This document shows positions 22,375-32,408 of a DNA stretch of 64,000 bases, piece after piece; the stretch's first letter is position 1; every line of letters starts with the position of its first letter. Source of the stretch: Clytia hemisphaerica (taxonomy: Eukaryota; Cnidaria; Hydrozoa; Leptothecata; Clytiidae); NCBI GenBank assembly GCA_902728285.1, contig CACVBU010000615.1, forward strand, positions 2,051,069 to 2,115,068. Direction: 5' to 3'. A program made the position numbers and the translations under genes. The notes below the pieces were generated by a model. That model saw only the letters and a list, made by a program, of their open reading frames with translations, had not been told where the DNA came from and did not search any database.

Positions 22375-23166
22375 ATCTAAACAGATGTTTTTGACAAATT
22401 TAAACTACACGTTTTTTTTTTTATAAGGAACACGTTTATAAGGAACTCGAGGCTGAAAATGGTTCAAAAAATAAGGAATTGTTAAGGAACTGCTCAGGCT
22501 GAGAATAAGTGGATTTGAAAATAATGTACCTTATTGGGACTAATTTGACCAAATTTTGATCTTTAAAGGGGCAAAAAGTTCAAAATTTCCTATGTAGTAA
22601 GGAACTCGATAAGGAACTTTGAGACTGAAATTCTCTGTAAAAATAAGGAACTCCAGGCTCAGAGCAAAGTTAAGGTTCCTTATAAAAAAAAAAACGTGTA
22701 CGAGCAGAAAGAAATCAAATGAATAAATATGCATCCATCATCAGAGGAAGAAGACTTAGCCATTCCTGCATATATTTTAATTTTTTTGTAGTAAGCTGTT
22801 ATTTGGTCATGTCTGTTATATTTTTATTCGTTGCAGTACGTACTCAAATAGCAGAACAAAATCAAGAGAAACTCTCATATCACAACTTTTGTTTTGAATT
22901 TTTTTTTCACGAAAAAAATCATTACTTTGAGAATCTATGTTTAAAAATTGTCGGAACTCTTTTATGTTAGGCGATAGAAAGCGATAAATATGAAAACTTT
23001 TTCATCTTTTTATTCTGGCGATAGAAACCGATAGAAGGCGATGGAAAGCGATAGAAGGCGACAGAAAGTTATCGCCATGTTTCCATTGAAAATTGAAAAA
23101 AAATATATTTCCCTTCACTTTCTGTCACTTTTTATCGCTTCTTATCGCCCAGTGGGAACCAAGTAA
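22375..23166. mobile_element. element G, copy 1 (left end missing)
   Basis: Homologous to copy 2 at 23264-24027: both contain GAGCAGAAAGAAATCAAATG and GTACTCAAATAGCAGAAC and end in CGCTTCTTATCGCC..GTGGGAACCAAG. The left TIR is not seen in this copy. Copy 1 carries a 291-bp TA-flanked insertion at 22408-22698 that copy 2 lacks. Confidence 0.7.
22408..22698. mobile_element. CACGTTTT-terminus MITE
   Basis: The ends CACGTTTTTTTTTTT..TATAAGGAAC and the inverse are flanked by TA. Copy 2 of the host repeat reads AAACTACGAGCAG without it, confirming a TA duplication and the exact insertion site. The interior repeats (A)TAAGGAACT. Confidence 0.8.
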
Positions 23167-23263
23167 AGCTTAAGGAGATAAATTCACTTCGCTACAGAAT
23201 TTTCAAAGGAGTACCCCACAAAAGAATGGTACTCCCATTCCTTTCTATCAAAAAAGCTTGGTT

Positions 23264-24027
23264 CCCACTGGGCGATAAGAAGCGATAGAAAGCGATAGCA
23301 AGCGATGGAAATATGAAAAAACAGATGTTTTTGAAAAATTAGAAGAGAAAAACTTAAACTACGAGCAGAAAGAAATCAAATGAATAAATATGGATCCGGA
23401 TGGGGGGGGGGGCAGTCAGGCAAATTGACCGACGGGTATGTGCGGCGGTTAAGGGTATGTTTTTCAAAATATCAGAAATGCACTGTAAGGGTGGACTTTT
23501 GATGAATGCACTGTATGGGTGGAAATTTCAGCAAATCTAGGAAAAATTGCAAATTTTTGCTCAAAAAGCTGATTTTTTTGCTCTAAAAGAGTTTAAAATT
23601 TGAAAAAATGCACTGTAAGGGTATGAATTTCACCGATTTTTTTCTGCACTGTAAGGGTGCAATTCTAAAAGCCATTTATTTCGCCGTACATACCGTCAGT
23701 TGGTAAACCCACTGCCCCCCGGGATATGGATTCATCATCAGATGAAGAAGCCATTCTTTCATACATTTCATTTTTTTTGTAGTAAGCTGTCGTTTGGTCA
23801 TGTCTGATATATTTTTATTCGTTGCAGTACGTACTCAAATAGCAGAACAAAATCAAGAGAAACTCTCATATCACACACTTTTGTTTTGAATTTTTTTTCA
23901 CGAAAAAAATCATTACTTTGGAAGGCGACAGAAAGTTATCGCCATGTTTCCATTGAAAATTGAAAAAAAATATTTTCCCTCCCTTTCTGTCACTTTCTAT
24001 CGCTTCTTATCGCCAAGTGGGAACCAA
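23264..24027. mobile_element. element G, copy 2, with both TIRs
   Basis: It begins CTTGGTTCCCACTGGGCGAT and ends with the inverse (ATCGCCAAGTGGGAACCAAG). Subterminal GCGATAGAAAGCGATAG repeats lie inside both ends. It carries the 328-bp insertion at 23396-23723. No transposase is seen; the open frames here are short and domainless. Confidence 0.7.
23396..23723. mobile_element. G-rich-terminus MITE with TGCACTGTAAGGGT array, perfect 8-bp TSD
   Basis: Flanked by ATATGGAT at 23388-23395 and 23724-23731; copy 1 of the host repeat has a single ATATGCAT there. The ends are CCGGATGGGGGG..CAGT and ACTGCCCCCCGGG. The motif GCACTGTA(A/T)GGGT occurs four to five times internally. The same oligomer recurs at about 49560-49700 in a decayed relative. 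The 8-bp TSD suggests a hAT-type parent. Confidence 0.8.
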
Positions 24028-25937
24028 GCTTCCCTTCAAGACTCCGAACTTGATTTTCTCGGAAAAAATCATAGATTTTATTCCAATAGTGTCCAAAGTC
24101 AAATTCACGCCAACTGGGTTATCACGCCAACTGGGTTCCGCACTCTATTATATTAGATGTTACCATTTAATTCTATCTACACGTGATTAGGGTAAACCCA
24201 GGCTAATCTTTTGAGGGTTGATAACTATATGTTCAATCCCAGTAGACTCTAGCTTCTATTTGCATAAAACATCTAAAACTATGAAAATCCAGAAAAAATA
24301 AACACACACCTTTTGATATTTTGTTGTGTTCCTCAAGTGTTCTCTAATCTTTATTTCCATTCATTCTACCCCCAGACACCTACAAAAAAAAAGGAATCTG
24401 GTCTAAATAAGAATGACTATCTAATAGCTTCAGTACAGAGTAAAACAAATTGGGTCAACAATTCTGGTCCCGTCTACTACCAAGTTGCAACTGAACTTAT
24501 GCATCTGAGTCGTCAAATTTATCACAAAATTATAGCTGCACCCCTTATTTTCAACTCAAGTCTAAAGAGACGGAGGCTGGATTACATCAGGGCAAATGAT
24601 AGAGTCGTTATTTTACGTACATGACCCAGTAATCTATGACTTTTAGACATTCTTTCGATTGTTTTCACTGGGTCCACAGCCATTCCTCTTGGCTAAGCGG
24701 TACATAGGAAGGAGCAGAGCCTCGAGCCGTGGATCCCTGGTTTGAAGCGCTTAGGTCTTTGATCTCATTCTGCAATTTACAACAAGTTGACAACAAAAAG
24801 CCTGTTCAGTATAACATAACGGATTAAGAATAACTTACATGAATTGAATACAAATTGGGGTGCAGACATTCATCCAAGGATTCCTTTTTTATTAGACTTC
24901 TATGAAAAAAAGGAAAAACCGAAAGAATGACTAGTCATTATAAAGATTTCTCGCATTGATTTTCACTGAGGCGAAATGGGTTCGGTATGTTCAAGGCATA
25001 ACGGTCCCTTTTTCACGCCCTCGAAAGTCCCTCAAAGGGGTACAAAAACCAAAGGAAATAAGTCTCTGTAAGTGTTCCAAAATTACAAAATTCCAAAATT
25101 GACTTTCTGAAAGGGTCATAAATTCTTGAAATTTGGTCTAAAAATATGAACATTTTTGCTGAAAAAATAGTCTGTCTAAGGGTGGCAAAAACGTCAAAAA
25201 ATGACAAAATTTTCAAATTCGGAAAAATTCAGTCACTCAAATGGTTCATTTTCGAACTTGGGATCAGACATACCCGTCAGCTCACAAACCTAACACGGGC
25301 CTTTAGTTCATTTCATTTTCGACCAGCAAAAGACTTAGAATTTCGTTAGGGGATTACATATTCCATCACACACCCATTTATCATTCTTCCCATAAAATAA
25401 ATATGTTGTATAGATTTGTAGGAATTTCTAAAATGGATACTACTAGAAAATAATAAACTCTTGCTATATTTTCTGTTAAAAATTACACATCTTAAAAAAA
25501 AAAAGATTTTTGTTGTCAAATGATAATAAATTCATGTATGTCACTCTAAATACTATGTAAATGTCTCAATAATAAACACCCGAAAAGCTCTAAATTTTCG
25601 AGCTCGAATTATACGCAAAGATATATATATATAATACACGTTCCGCAATCGCAGGACGTTTGTGTTGGAGCATGGTTAGAGGAACCGTCACTCAATCGAG
25701 GTTCTTGAGTATGAAAGTTCCTGACTTAAAGCAGTAAATTATTGACCTTTAGGATTGTTATAAGACTGAAGAAAATTATGTGATTACAATGAGGCATAAA
25801 TGAAAAATGAGCCAGTGATGAAGTAAAGAAAACTGAAGAGCACAGAGAAACAAAACTAGCTATCCAAAGAAATGAAAAGTTACAAGCTTACAAAAATGAT
25901 GTTGGAAATACAAGCAACAAGTAGTCGATAGATCTTA
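24028..25937. other. no supported gene
   Basis: AT-rich DNA. An open frame at 24313-24624 (+) ends in a basic stretch but has no recognisable domain and no clear splice partner. A weak tRNA-like stretch at about 24680-24750 does not fold convincingly. Nothing else to report. Confidence 0.35.
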
Positions 25938-26095
25938 TCAGAGTTTTTGATTTTTCTAAAAAAGCGATGCATTGTGGGATTTTTCGGGAGTATTACAATA
26001 GAAACCTCTTACGAATTCCTCGAGGGAATTCTATTGTAATACTCCCGAAACAATCCCACAATGCATCACTTTTTTAGAAAAATCAAAAACTCCGA
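25938..26095. mobile_element. 158-bp hairpin MITE
   Basis: The two halves are almost perfect inverted repeats (TCAGAGTTTTTGATTTTTC... and the reverse; central block CGGGAGTATTACAATAG / CTATTGTAATACTCCCG) around a short loop with CCTCGAGG. TA flanks both sides. The whole unit could fold into one stem. Confidence 0.8.
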
Positions 26096-26940
26096 TATTG
26101 AATTTAAATAAATTGTACGATAAATTATGCTACTAGACGTTATTAAAAATGAAAAGTAAGTTAATCGCCCGATTAGTCAGGGAGAGAGTATTTTTACTGT
26201 AAGGTAGATCACCAACATCCAAATCTTATAACTATAGGCTGGACATAAATAAATTATGGCTTGCCGTCACCCGGCCCTAGATTTTGGAGGTGGATGTGTG
26301 GGTCGTCGGTCAGAATTTTTTTTATTTTGACGATCTATGAGAGAATTAACGAACTGGCGAAGGGAATTCACGGTTCATAAGCTCAAGATAGAAACGAGAT
26401 GGACACAATAGTTGTTCTGATTTGATAAAGAAATTCTTGTTAAAAATTTCAATAAATTATTTTGGGTCGACAGGTATCGAGGTAGGGTCGGTAGGTATCG
26501 AGGTAGGGTCGGTCGATTAACGGCAAAACAATTTTTTTAAAGTTCAGTCTAAATTAATGGACTATACAAGCTGAACGAATCATATCTTATTGAAGATTAG
26601 AAAATAAATCTTCAAGAAATACCTTCAAAGACATCTAACGTTGTCCTGGTTACAAAGTTTACATGAAAAGAAAACTATCAAAAGCTCATATTGAGAAAAA
26701 TAATAGTAAGAAAAAGAAAGGAAAAAAGAGACATGGGTACCAATATACAACCAAGGAACTTGATACAATACAATACACAAACTATATTTCAAAACGAATC
26801 GATTGTAATAATTTTCCATCAAACGAAGGATCTGCTTGATGCTGTCTCCCAATTCCCAAACAGAATAATAATCTGCATATTACGATTTGACGAAGAATGA
26901 CCACGTAAAATATATTTAACATTCAAAACGCACAACCACC
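26096..26940. other. no gene; small tandem repeat
   Basis: GGTATCGAGGTAGGGTCGGT is repeated twice at about 26469-26515. Otherwise there is no exon-like signal; the open frames at 26625-26900 overlap on both strands and look like chance. Confidence 0.35.
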
Positions 26941-29900
26941 TCACATATTAGCAGGTAATTTTTTGTAAGCCTCAAACGAAGCAGCCTGAAGCTCCAGTTG
27001 TTTGATCTTTTTCGTGTTTTCATTACATGTCTCCATAAGGTTGGTTCGTTTTAATAGTAAGTCTTTTAATGAATTATTTTCTTCTTGTAAAGATGTTTGT
27101 AGCTTTTGGATTTCAGTTTCATGACCAGCTATCAAAGACATTAGGTGCTTTGTACGAGCATTCGCCTTTGTGACCAGGTTGTTGACAGCTGGAATTATGA
27201 ATGGAAGAATAGATTTATTAAAGTCTGTCCCAAAAATTAGAAAAGGTATAATTACTCGTTGGAAAAATTATTTTGAGCGGATTATTTTAAGGCTTTGAAA
27301 TAATCCAAAATCTTTAAAAATGATAATGAAGAATGAAGATTTTTGATCCGAAGTTGAAAGTTTCAGAAAAGTGTAAATCTAAGATTCTTGGTCCATTAGA
27401 CAAAGTCTTTATTTTTATTGGTCAGCCTAAGCTGAGCATTATAATAGGTAAAATTTTCTTCCACCATAAGACGGCAAAAAAAATATCCGATTTTCCGATC
27501 TCACTTTGATTTCTAAACTTTCTTCCGATCGGGTTAACTTTTTGGGTACTTTTAGCGTGCGTTGTTTTTACCGTTTTTACAGATCATAATGTACTTTCAA
27601 GATGGCGGCTCAAGCGATAGTCAGATGTGATAAGTCAGTGTTGTACCAAAGTATTTCCAGTGTAAATCTGTTGCAAGCTTCAATTTCTGTCATTTATTTT
27701 TTTAACTCGGCAAATCAAACACATGATTTTCATCAAGGGGATTCTTTTTCTACATCCTTTGAAGGTTTAAAGCCATTTGCTCAAGTTTTTGTTTATGTTG
27801 AATTTTCTGATACTTTTTATATTGCTGCTTTTTAATAGTTTTTGCAATAAAAACATATTTTTCTTGTTTGCCTCTAGGGGGGGTTGATAGTGTTATAATG
27901 TTATTGGAATTTGATAAAGTTTACAAAAGCACAGCTACTGTCTAAATTTGATAAAGACTGAATGCAATCGTGCTTTTTTGGACTTGGACGTGTTTGTGAT
28001 AAAGGCGAATCGCAAAAAACTGTTTGGTTCCCGTCATTTCTACTTTAAAAAGTGGGAGTCGTTCGGCCGGTCAGTCGAAAATATTTTTCTGTTAAGAATC
28101 AGCTATACATCTTGAAAGGGAATTCGTGTGGACTGATCCGAATTTTAAAATTGAGAAACCGTGGATAAACAGGTGTTTTCGGTTTACTCCATTAGCATGC
28201 GGCTCTCTACTTCGATTTGAAAACTTTTAAACACAGAGCGTGCAGAGGTCGACAGTGGAAATCCAGCAAAGCAGCGGAAAAGCTTTCCGACTCTCCAGCT
28301 CTACCTGCTGACCGTAAATCAGATATGACGGGAACCAAATGATGACATCACATCTCCTATTATTGGACTTGTAAAATTATGGAATTGGAATTTGATCATT
28401 TATATTAATATTTTAATATATACAGTTCTTGTTGGAATTGATCAAACTATTTTTCACGTAGTTCCGGACGCAGATTGTGTTTTTCTAACCTTTTCTAACC
28501 TTGGCGCACATTTTGACTGAATGATGGAATGGAATGAATGGCGATAACAGTTTATAGATATCTCTTATCAGACTTGCAGAAAGCGGGCTGCCGTCCAGTT
28601 ACACAACATGCACACTCTTGTCACAACTTGCACAGCCATAACAAACAGATCAATCTGGTCTTCATTTAACATTGTTTTAAAGTTTAAAAAACACTGCCAG
28701 TGCTTGGCACAGAAGAGAGGACTCCCAGTTGAAATTAATTGCTACACCGCTGCCCTGTTGAATTTATTTATTATGGTTGTGTGTTTATTCTGCCAAGGCG
28801 GTAAATCAATCGCCCAAATTCATAGACCAATCAAAAGCGAGTTTAAAGCAAAACGGGGGAAAAATGAGCTTCCCCGCATAGTTATGAATTTTAAGTTTTG
28901 CTTTCGATTATCATTTGCGACCAGCAAAGTCTTCAAGATGGTTGTGTGCATGTTGTGTAACTTGACGGTACTAAACTACAAAATTTATTTACCCAGACTG
29001 GAGGGGCCATCCATATAGTACGTACACAGTGAAGGGGGAGAGGGGGTTTAGCAAAAGCGTACATCTATTGTTTAAACAAAGTCATTTCTATTGTTCTCTG
29101 CGTACAAGGGGGGAGGGGGTGTCAAATATTTGGAAAATCTTTGCGTACGTACTATATGGACAATGCTAAAGAGAAGTATACTTTGAGCTTCTCGTGGGGG
29201 GGGGGGGGATGGAGGAGCTCTCAGGCTTGTTTTACATAATTTTAAATCAAGTTATCAAATGTTTCACATTTTGTACATTATTCAACATATTTAGTCTACT
29301 CTGTTTCAGTGCATCTCTTACATCTGTTAACCCACTTATTAAAGCTATCTAGCTAAGCTCTATTGGCTGACCTTCCAGCCTCGGCTGGTTTATTTTCATT
29401 TCAACCAGAATACCTTAAAGACATCCAATGATTATTCACCAAAAATGCGGCTGGAAAAATATCTAAAAATAGTCTCAGAGTCTCAACCAAATCGACAGAG
29501 TCACCTACTTTCGGGCGAGGGGGTGTGAAATAAGCAGGGAGCGGAATAAAAATGTCCTGGGTGGAAAACTTTTGTAACGGAGGCTAATACAGCAGAATTA
29601 GGGAAAATGAGGAAACTTTTAAAAACATCTTCCCAAAAATTAATAAGCAGGGGGGGGGTTGAAATAAAAATGTCATGGGCGGAAGATTTTCGATAAATTA
29701 ATTAGCGGGGGGACGCTTTTATTAGGTACCCAAGAGTAAGCTACAGTTAAAGCTCTCTGATTGCCTAGGGTCAAACATCTTATCAAGTGATCATAAAAGG
29801 AAAAGAGCCTGGGGACAAGTTAAGAGAATAATACATACCATCTGCATGTTTTTTGTTTTCACCGAGAGTTTTCATAAGTGTTTGACGTTTGCTGTGTGTG

Positions 29901-29958
29901 AATTGCACGAAGTCCTGATACGATCCTTTGTCGTTTAGATAATTCCTCATGAAACTCG
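26941..29958 (-). CDS. coiled-coil protein, two 3' exons (partial gene)
   Basis: Exon 29958-29839 has a TTTTCATTTCAG acceptor and a GATG|GTATGT donor; it joins in phase 1 to exon 27188-26941, which ends in TGA. The joined product reads SFMRNYLNDKG...GENKKHAD|AVNNLVTKANARTKHLM... and then about 60 residues of heptad-like coiled coil (EIQKLQTSLQEENNSLKDLL, KKIKQLELQ) before the stop. I do not recognise the family. The first visible exon starts in phase 1, so at least one upstream exon is missing. The ankyrin-CUT gene upstream on the same strand also splices only in phase 1, so these exons could be an alternative 3' end of that gene or an independent gene. R copy B occupies the intron. Confidence 0.5.
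27598..27609 (+). promoter_or_regulatory. TISU/YY1-type start element in R copy B
   Basis: CAAGATGGCGGC, with its ATG at 27602 opening the ORF 27602-27835. The match to the consensus SAASATGGCGGC is exact. Upstream AT-rich DNA has no obvious TATA box, as is usual for TISU promoters. Confidence 0.5.
27602..27835 (+). CDS. 77-aa ORF of repeat R, unknown
   Basis: It begins MAAQAIVRCDKSVLYQSISS and ends TFYIAAF. Hydrophobic and aromatic residues are frequent, with no signal peptide, cysteine pattern or known domain that I recognise. The start was chosen because the ATG lies in an exact TISU context. An AATAAA follows at about 27846. The homologous frame in copy A is cut after about 20 codons by the insertion at 15783, and the 3' block at 19190 onward shows frame-altering differences. 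It may be the first exon of a longer, lost protein, or simply a non-coding transcript. Confidence 0.3.
   Translation: MAAQAIVRCDKSVLYQSISSVNLLQASISVIYFFNSANQTHDFHQGDSFSTSFEGLKPFAQVFVYVEFSDTFYIAAF
29010..29160. mobile_element. TCCATATAGTACGTAC MITE
   Basis: Inverted ends TCCATATAGTACGTAC / GTACGTACTATATGGA with G-rich interior runs. Absent from R copy A at the matching place. Confidence 0.65.
29397..29838. other. decayed MITE, no gene
   Basis: About 29520-29735 contains GGGGGTGTGAAATAAGCAG and GGGGGGACGCTTTTATTAGG blocks related to the element at 7820-8047. Non-coding; it lies in or next to the 3' intron of the coiled-coil gene. Confidence 0.4.
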
Positions 29959-31899
29959 CTGAAATGAAAAGACAAGGAATTTTATGAAAAGGATGGACAG
30001 ACAACCCTAAATAGTATGTTAAAACAGGCGACATTTTCATTTTGAGTACACTTTTTTTATAAGAAAAAACTATATAGAAGAACTCTTTGATTGCATATAT
30101 AATAAGAACTAGTTAAGAACATTTTAAGGTTTTGCAAACTCTAAAATGCCCGATTTCTTAGGAAATAGACAAAAGTATGCTAAAAATGGTGGAAGAAGAA
30201 CACGTTTAGAGCATTTTTAGGCTTAAAAATGAAGAAGTTAAGAACATCGGAACCAAAAGCTTTTAACCAAAATTTTTAGATGTTCTTATAAAAAATCATG
30301 TGCGAGCATCAGAAAAATATCGGTAATTAGTGTGGGCTCTTCAAGGTTCTTCAATAGAAGCCAGAATATCAAAAAGTATTTTTGGGATTATAGAATAGCT
30401 TAAAAAAGTTTTCTTTTTTGAGTAGCTTGTAAAAAAGATTATGAAAAGCTTCTCATGATAAGAATTCATCACAAGATGGGTTTTCTCTGGGAGATCGTTT
30501 TCATAGACCTCACTGACAGACAAAATCATAAAATTCAAATTTATGAGTTTACAATTTTATTCGTTATTGTCAAAATTCAACCAATGATATCAGTCAATAA
30601 GACTGATTGTTGGGACGAGATGAAGTTTTTACAAGCTCTTATTTTGATTGGGTTGGTCGTTACAAGTAATAAAACAATTTTGTTACTTTTTCTAAAGGAC
30701 ACGTCATTTTTATTACTTCAGATGACCAATTATTAAAGTATCTTATAAAAACTCCATCTCATCTGAGATTACGTTATTTTCTCCTTCTTTCAATTGAGAT
30801 CAGGCCAAAACAATTAGAAATCTATCGTCAATCAATCGAAAAAATTTCAACTATTTCATAAATAAATCTATCAATCAATCTCCCAATCAATCAATCTGTC
30901 AATCAGTTCAATATGATATCGCTGAAAGAAACTGTCGATTCCCATAAATCTTTTAGACGCTTGCTATGATAGCTTCAAAATAAGTACACATAAATGTTCA
31001 ATTCAAAAAGCAATATTGTTCCTGAAGAAGACCTCATGTGGAAATACACGTTTTTTTATAAGAACAAACTATATAAGAACATAAGGCTTCGATGGCCAAA
31101 ATATTAAGAACAACTTTAGAACATGTTAAGAACATTTTTAGGCTCAAAACTCAAAGAACATCCAAAGGCTTCAAAATCTTTGGATGTTCGTTCATTTTGT
31201 ATTTTACGAATAGTTTGACGTGCCAACAATGTAATGTAAATAATCTCAAATACAAGGCTTTTGCTTTCAATATGTCGACCTAACTTCAGTTTTAAATATA
31301 TTGTCTTTTTCTAAAAGTTTCCAAAAAGACCAGATTGATATATTTGGTATATCGCGAAGCTGTCATGTTTCTTTTAACTTTATTTACATAGAACTGTATT
31401 ACAGTATATAAGTTTATCTAATGATACCTGAATAAAAAAACAATTATAAAAACAACTAATTATTCCATATTTTCGTAATGCATTGTCAAAAAATTGCTAA
31501 TTAACTAATTAACAGTATAGGCCAAAATTTCTGTCTGAGTTGAGTTTTCTGAAGGTATAAAGTCTATTACTGTCCAATGCACGGAAAGAACGGCTTTTCT
31601 TTTAACCTTAAAGCTAATCAAGTTTTAAAATTTTAATAAAGTTCGCGGTTTTAAAGAAAATTAAAGGATAAAAAAGGATTACTATTAAACTAATAAATAA
31701 AATTTCTATTTCTAAAAATGATAAAAAATACAGTTTTGATAGTTAACTACAATACTCAAAAAAGAATAAGAAATAAAAATTTGTTTTTGGTTTATAAAAT
31801 GTCTCTTTTAGAGTTTCTGGTCATTTAGAGTTTGCTATATTCCAGTGCATTAGCAATTGAAAAAGTTAAACTTCCATTTTAATTATATCATTAAATTTT
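29959..31899. other. no supported gene
   Basis: AT-rich. It includes a copy of the ...ACATAAGGCTTCG dispersed repeat (31061-31110) and a short (TCAATCAATC)n stretch near 30880. A possible minus-strand exon at about 30430-30510 (EVYENDLPEKTHLVMNSYHE) has an acceptor-like CTGTCAG but cannot be confirmed. Confidence 0.35.
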
Positions 31900-32408
31900 T
31901 CAGTTTTGCTGATTAGCGAAATGAATCAGCTCTATTTGTTTTCTTTCGTCATGTAAAAAATCACGAATTTTCTTCCAAACCTCTTCCCCACTGGTAGAGA
32001 TTGGTGCTGTTTTACGTGTTAACAAAAGAGAAAGAGTGCCTTGACTCCTAGCTAGAACACGTTGGGCAAACAAGCCTTGACTGACGCGTGTTTGGTTATC
32101 GAGCCAATCTTTGAGTTGGTCAGCTAAACGAGTGACAGTATCCTGATCAAACTCTCCCAAACGTTTCACTTTATACGGCGATACGCTCATAGTCGGTACG
32201 TCAGGGGTAGGGCCCCGTTGACTTGGTCTTGACATTGGTCCAAAGGCTGAGGGATCGTCAATACGAGATATAGAAGGGAACTGGACATGTGGCGGGTGGT
32301 CGGGCGGAGGATGAAGGCTGGAATGATTATCTTCTGATTTCACGGGTATACGGTTATCGGGATGAGGGCGTTTTCTGTCTTCGCGTCTTTCAGAGGCGTC
32401 TAGAACAG
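31900..32408 (-). CDS. terminal exon: CUT domain 4
   Basis: 509 bp: two bases complete the split codon, followed by 168 codons and TGA. It opens with a Pro/His-rich linker, then DTVTRLADQLKDWLDNQTRV, SQGLFAQRVLARSQGTLSLL and EEVWKKIRDFLHDERKQIEL, a full-length CUT domain. The protein ends about 10 residues later, leaving no room for a homeodomain. A clear TTTCTTTTTCAG acceptor precedes it. Confidence 0.8.

Larger units (their letters stand above)
27417..29396 (+). mobile_element. repeat R copy B (uninterrupted, 1,980 bp)
   Basis: The reference copy for R. It starts ATTGGTCAGCCTAAGCTGAG and ends CTCGGCTGGTTTATTTT. Compared with copy A it lacks the nested insertions (single TTTCAAGA) and one 85-bp unit, has lost a block present in A at about 20480-20960, and contains its own 151-bp MITE at 29010-29160. 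It carries a TISU motif and a 77-codon ORF. The class is unknown. Confidence 0.75.

Noticed and set aside
22719..22970. 83-codon plus-strand ORF
   Set aside because: Lies within element G and is not conserved as an open frame in its second copy.
24680..24750. second tRNA-like stretch
   Set aside because: Only a weak GGCTAAGCGGT / GGTTTGAA resemblance and no cloverleaf.
31900..31960. homeodomain after the last CUT domain
   Set aside because: A stop follows the CUT domain by about 10 codons, and no WFxNxR-type exon was seen downstream on this strand.
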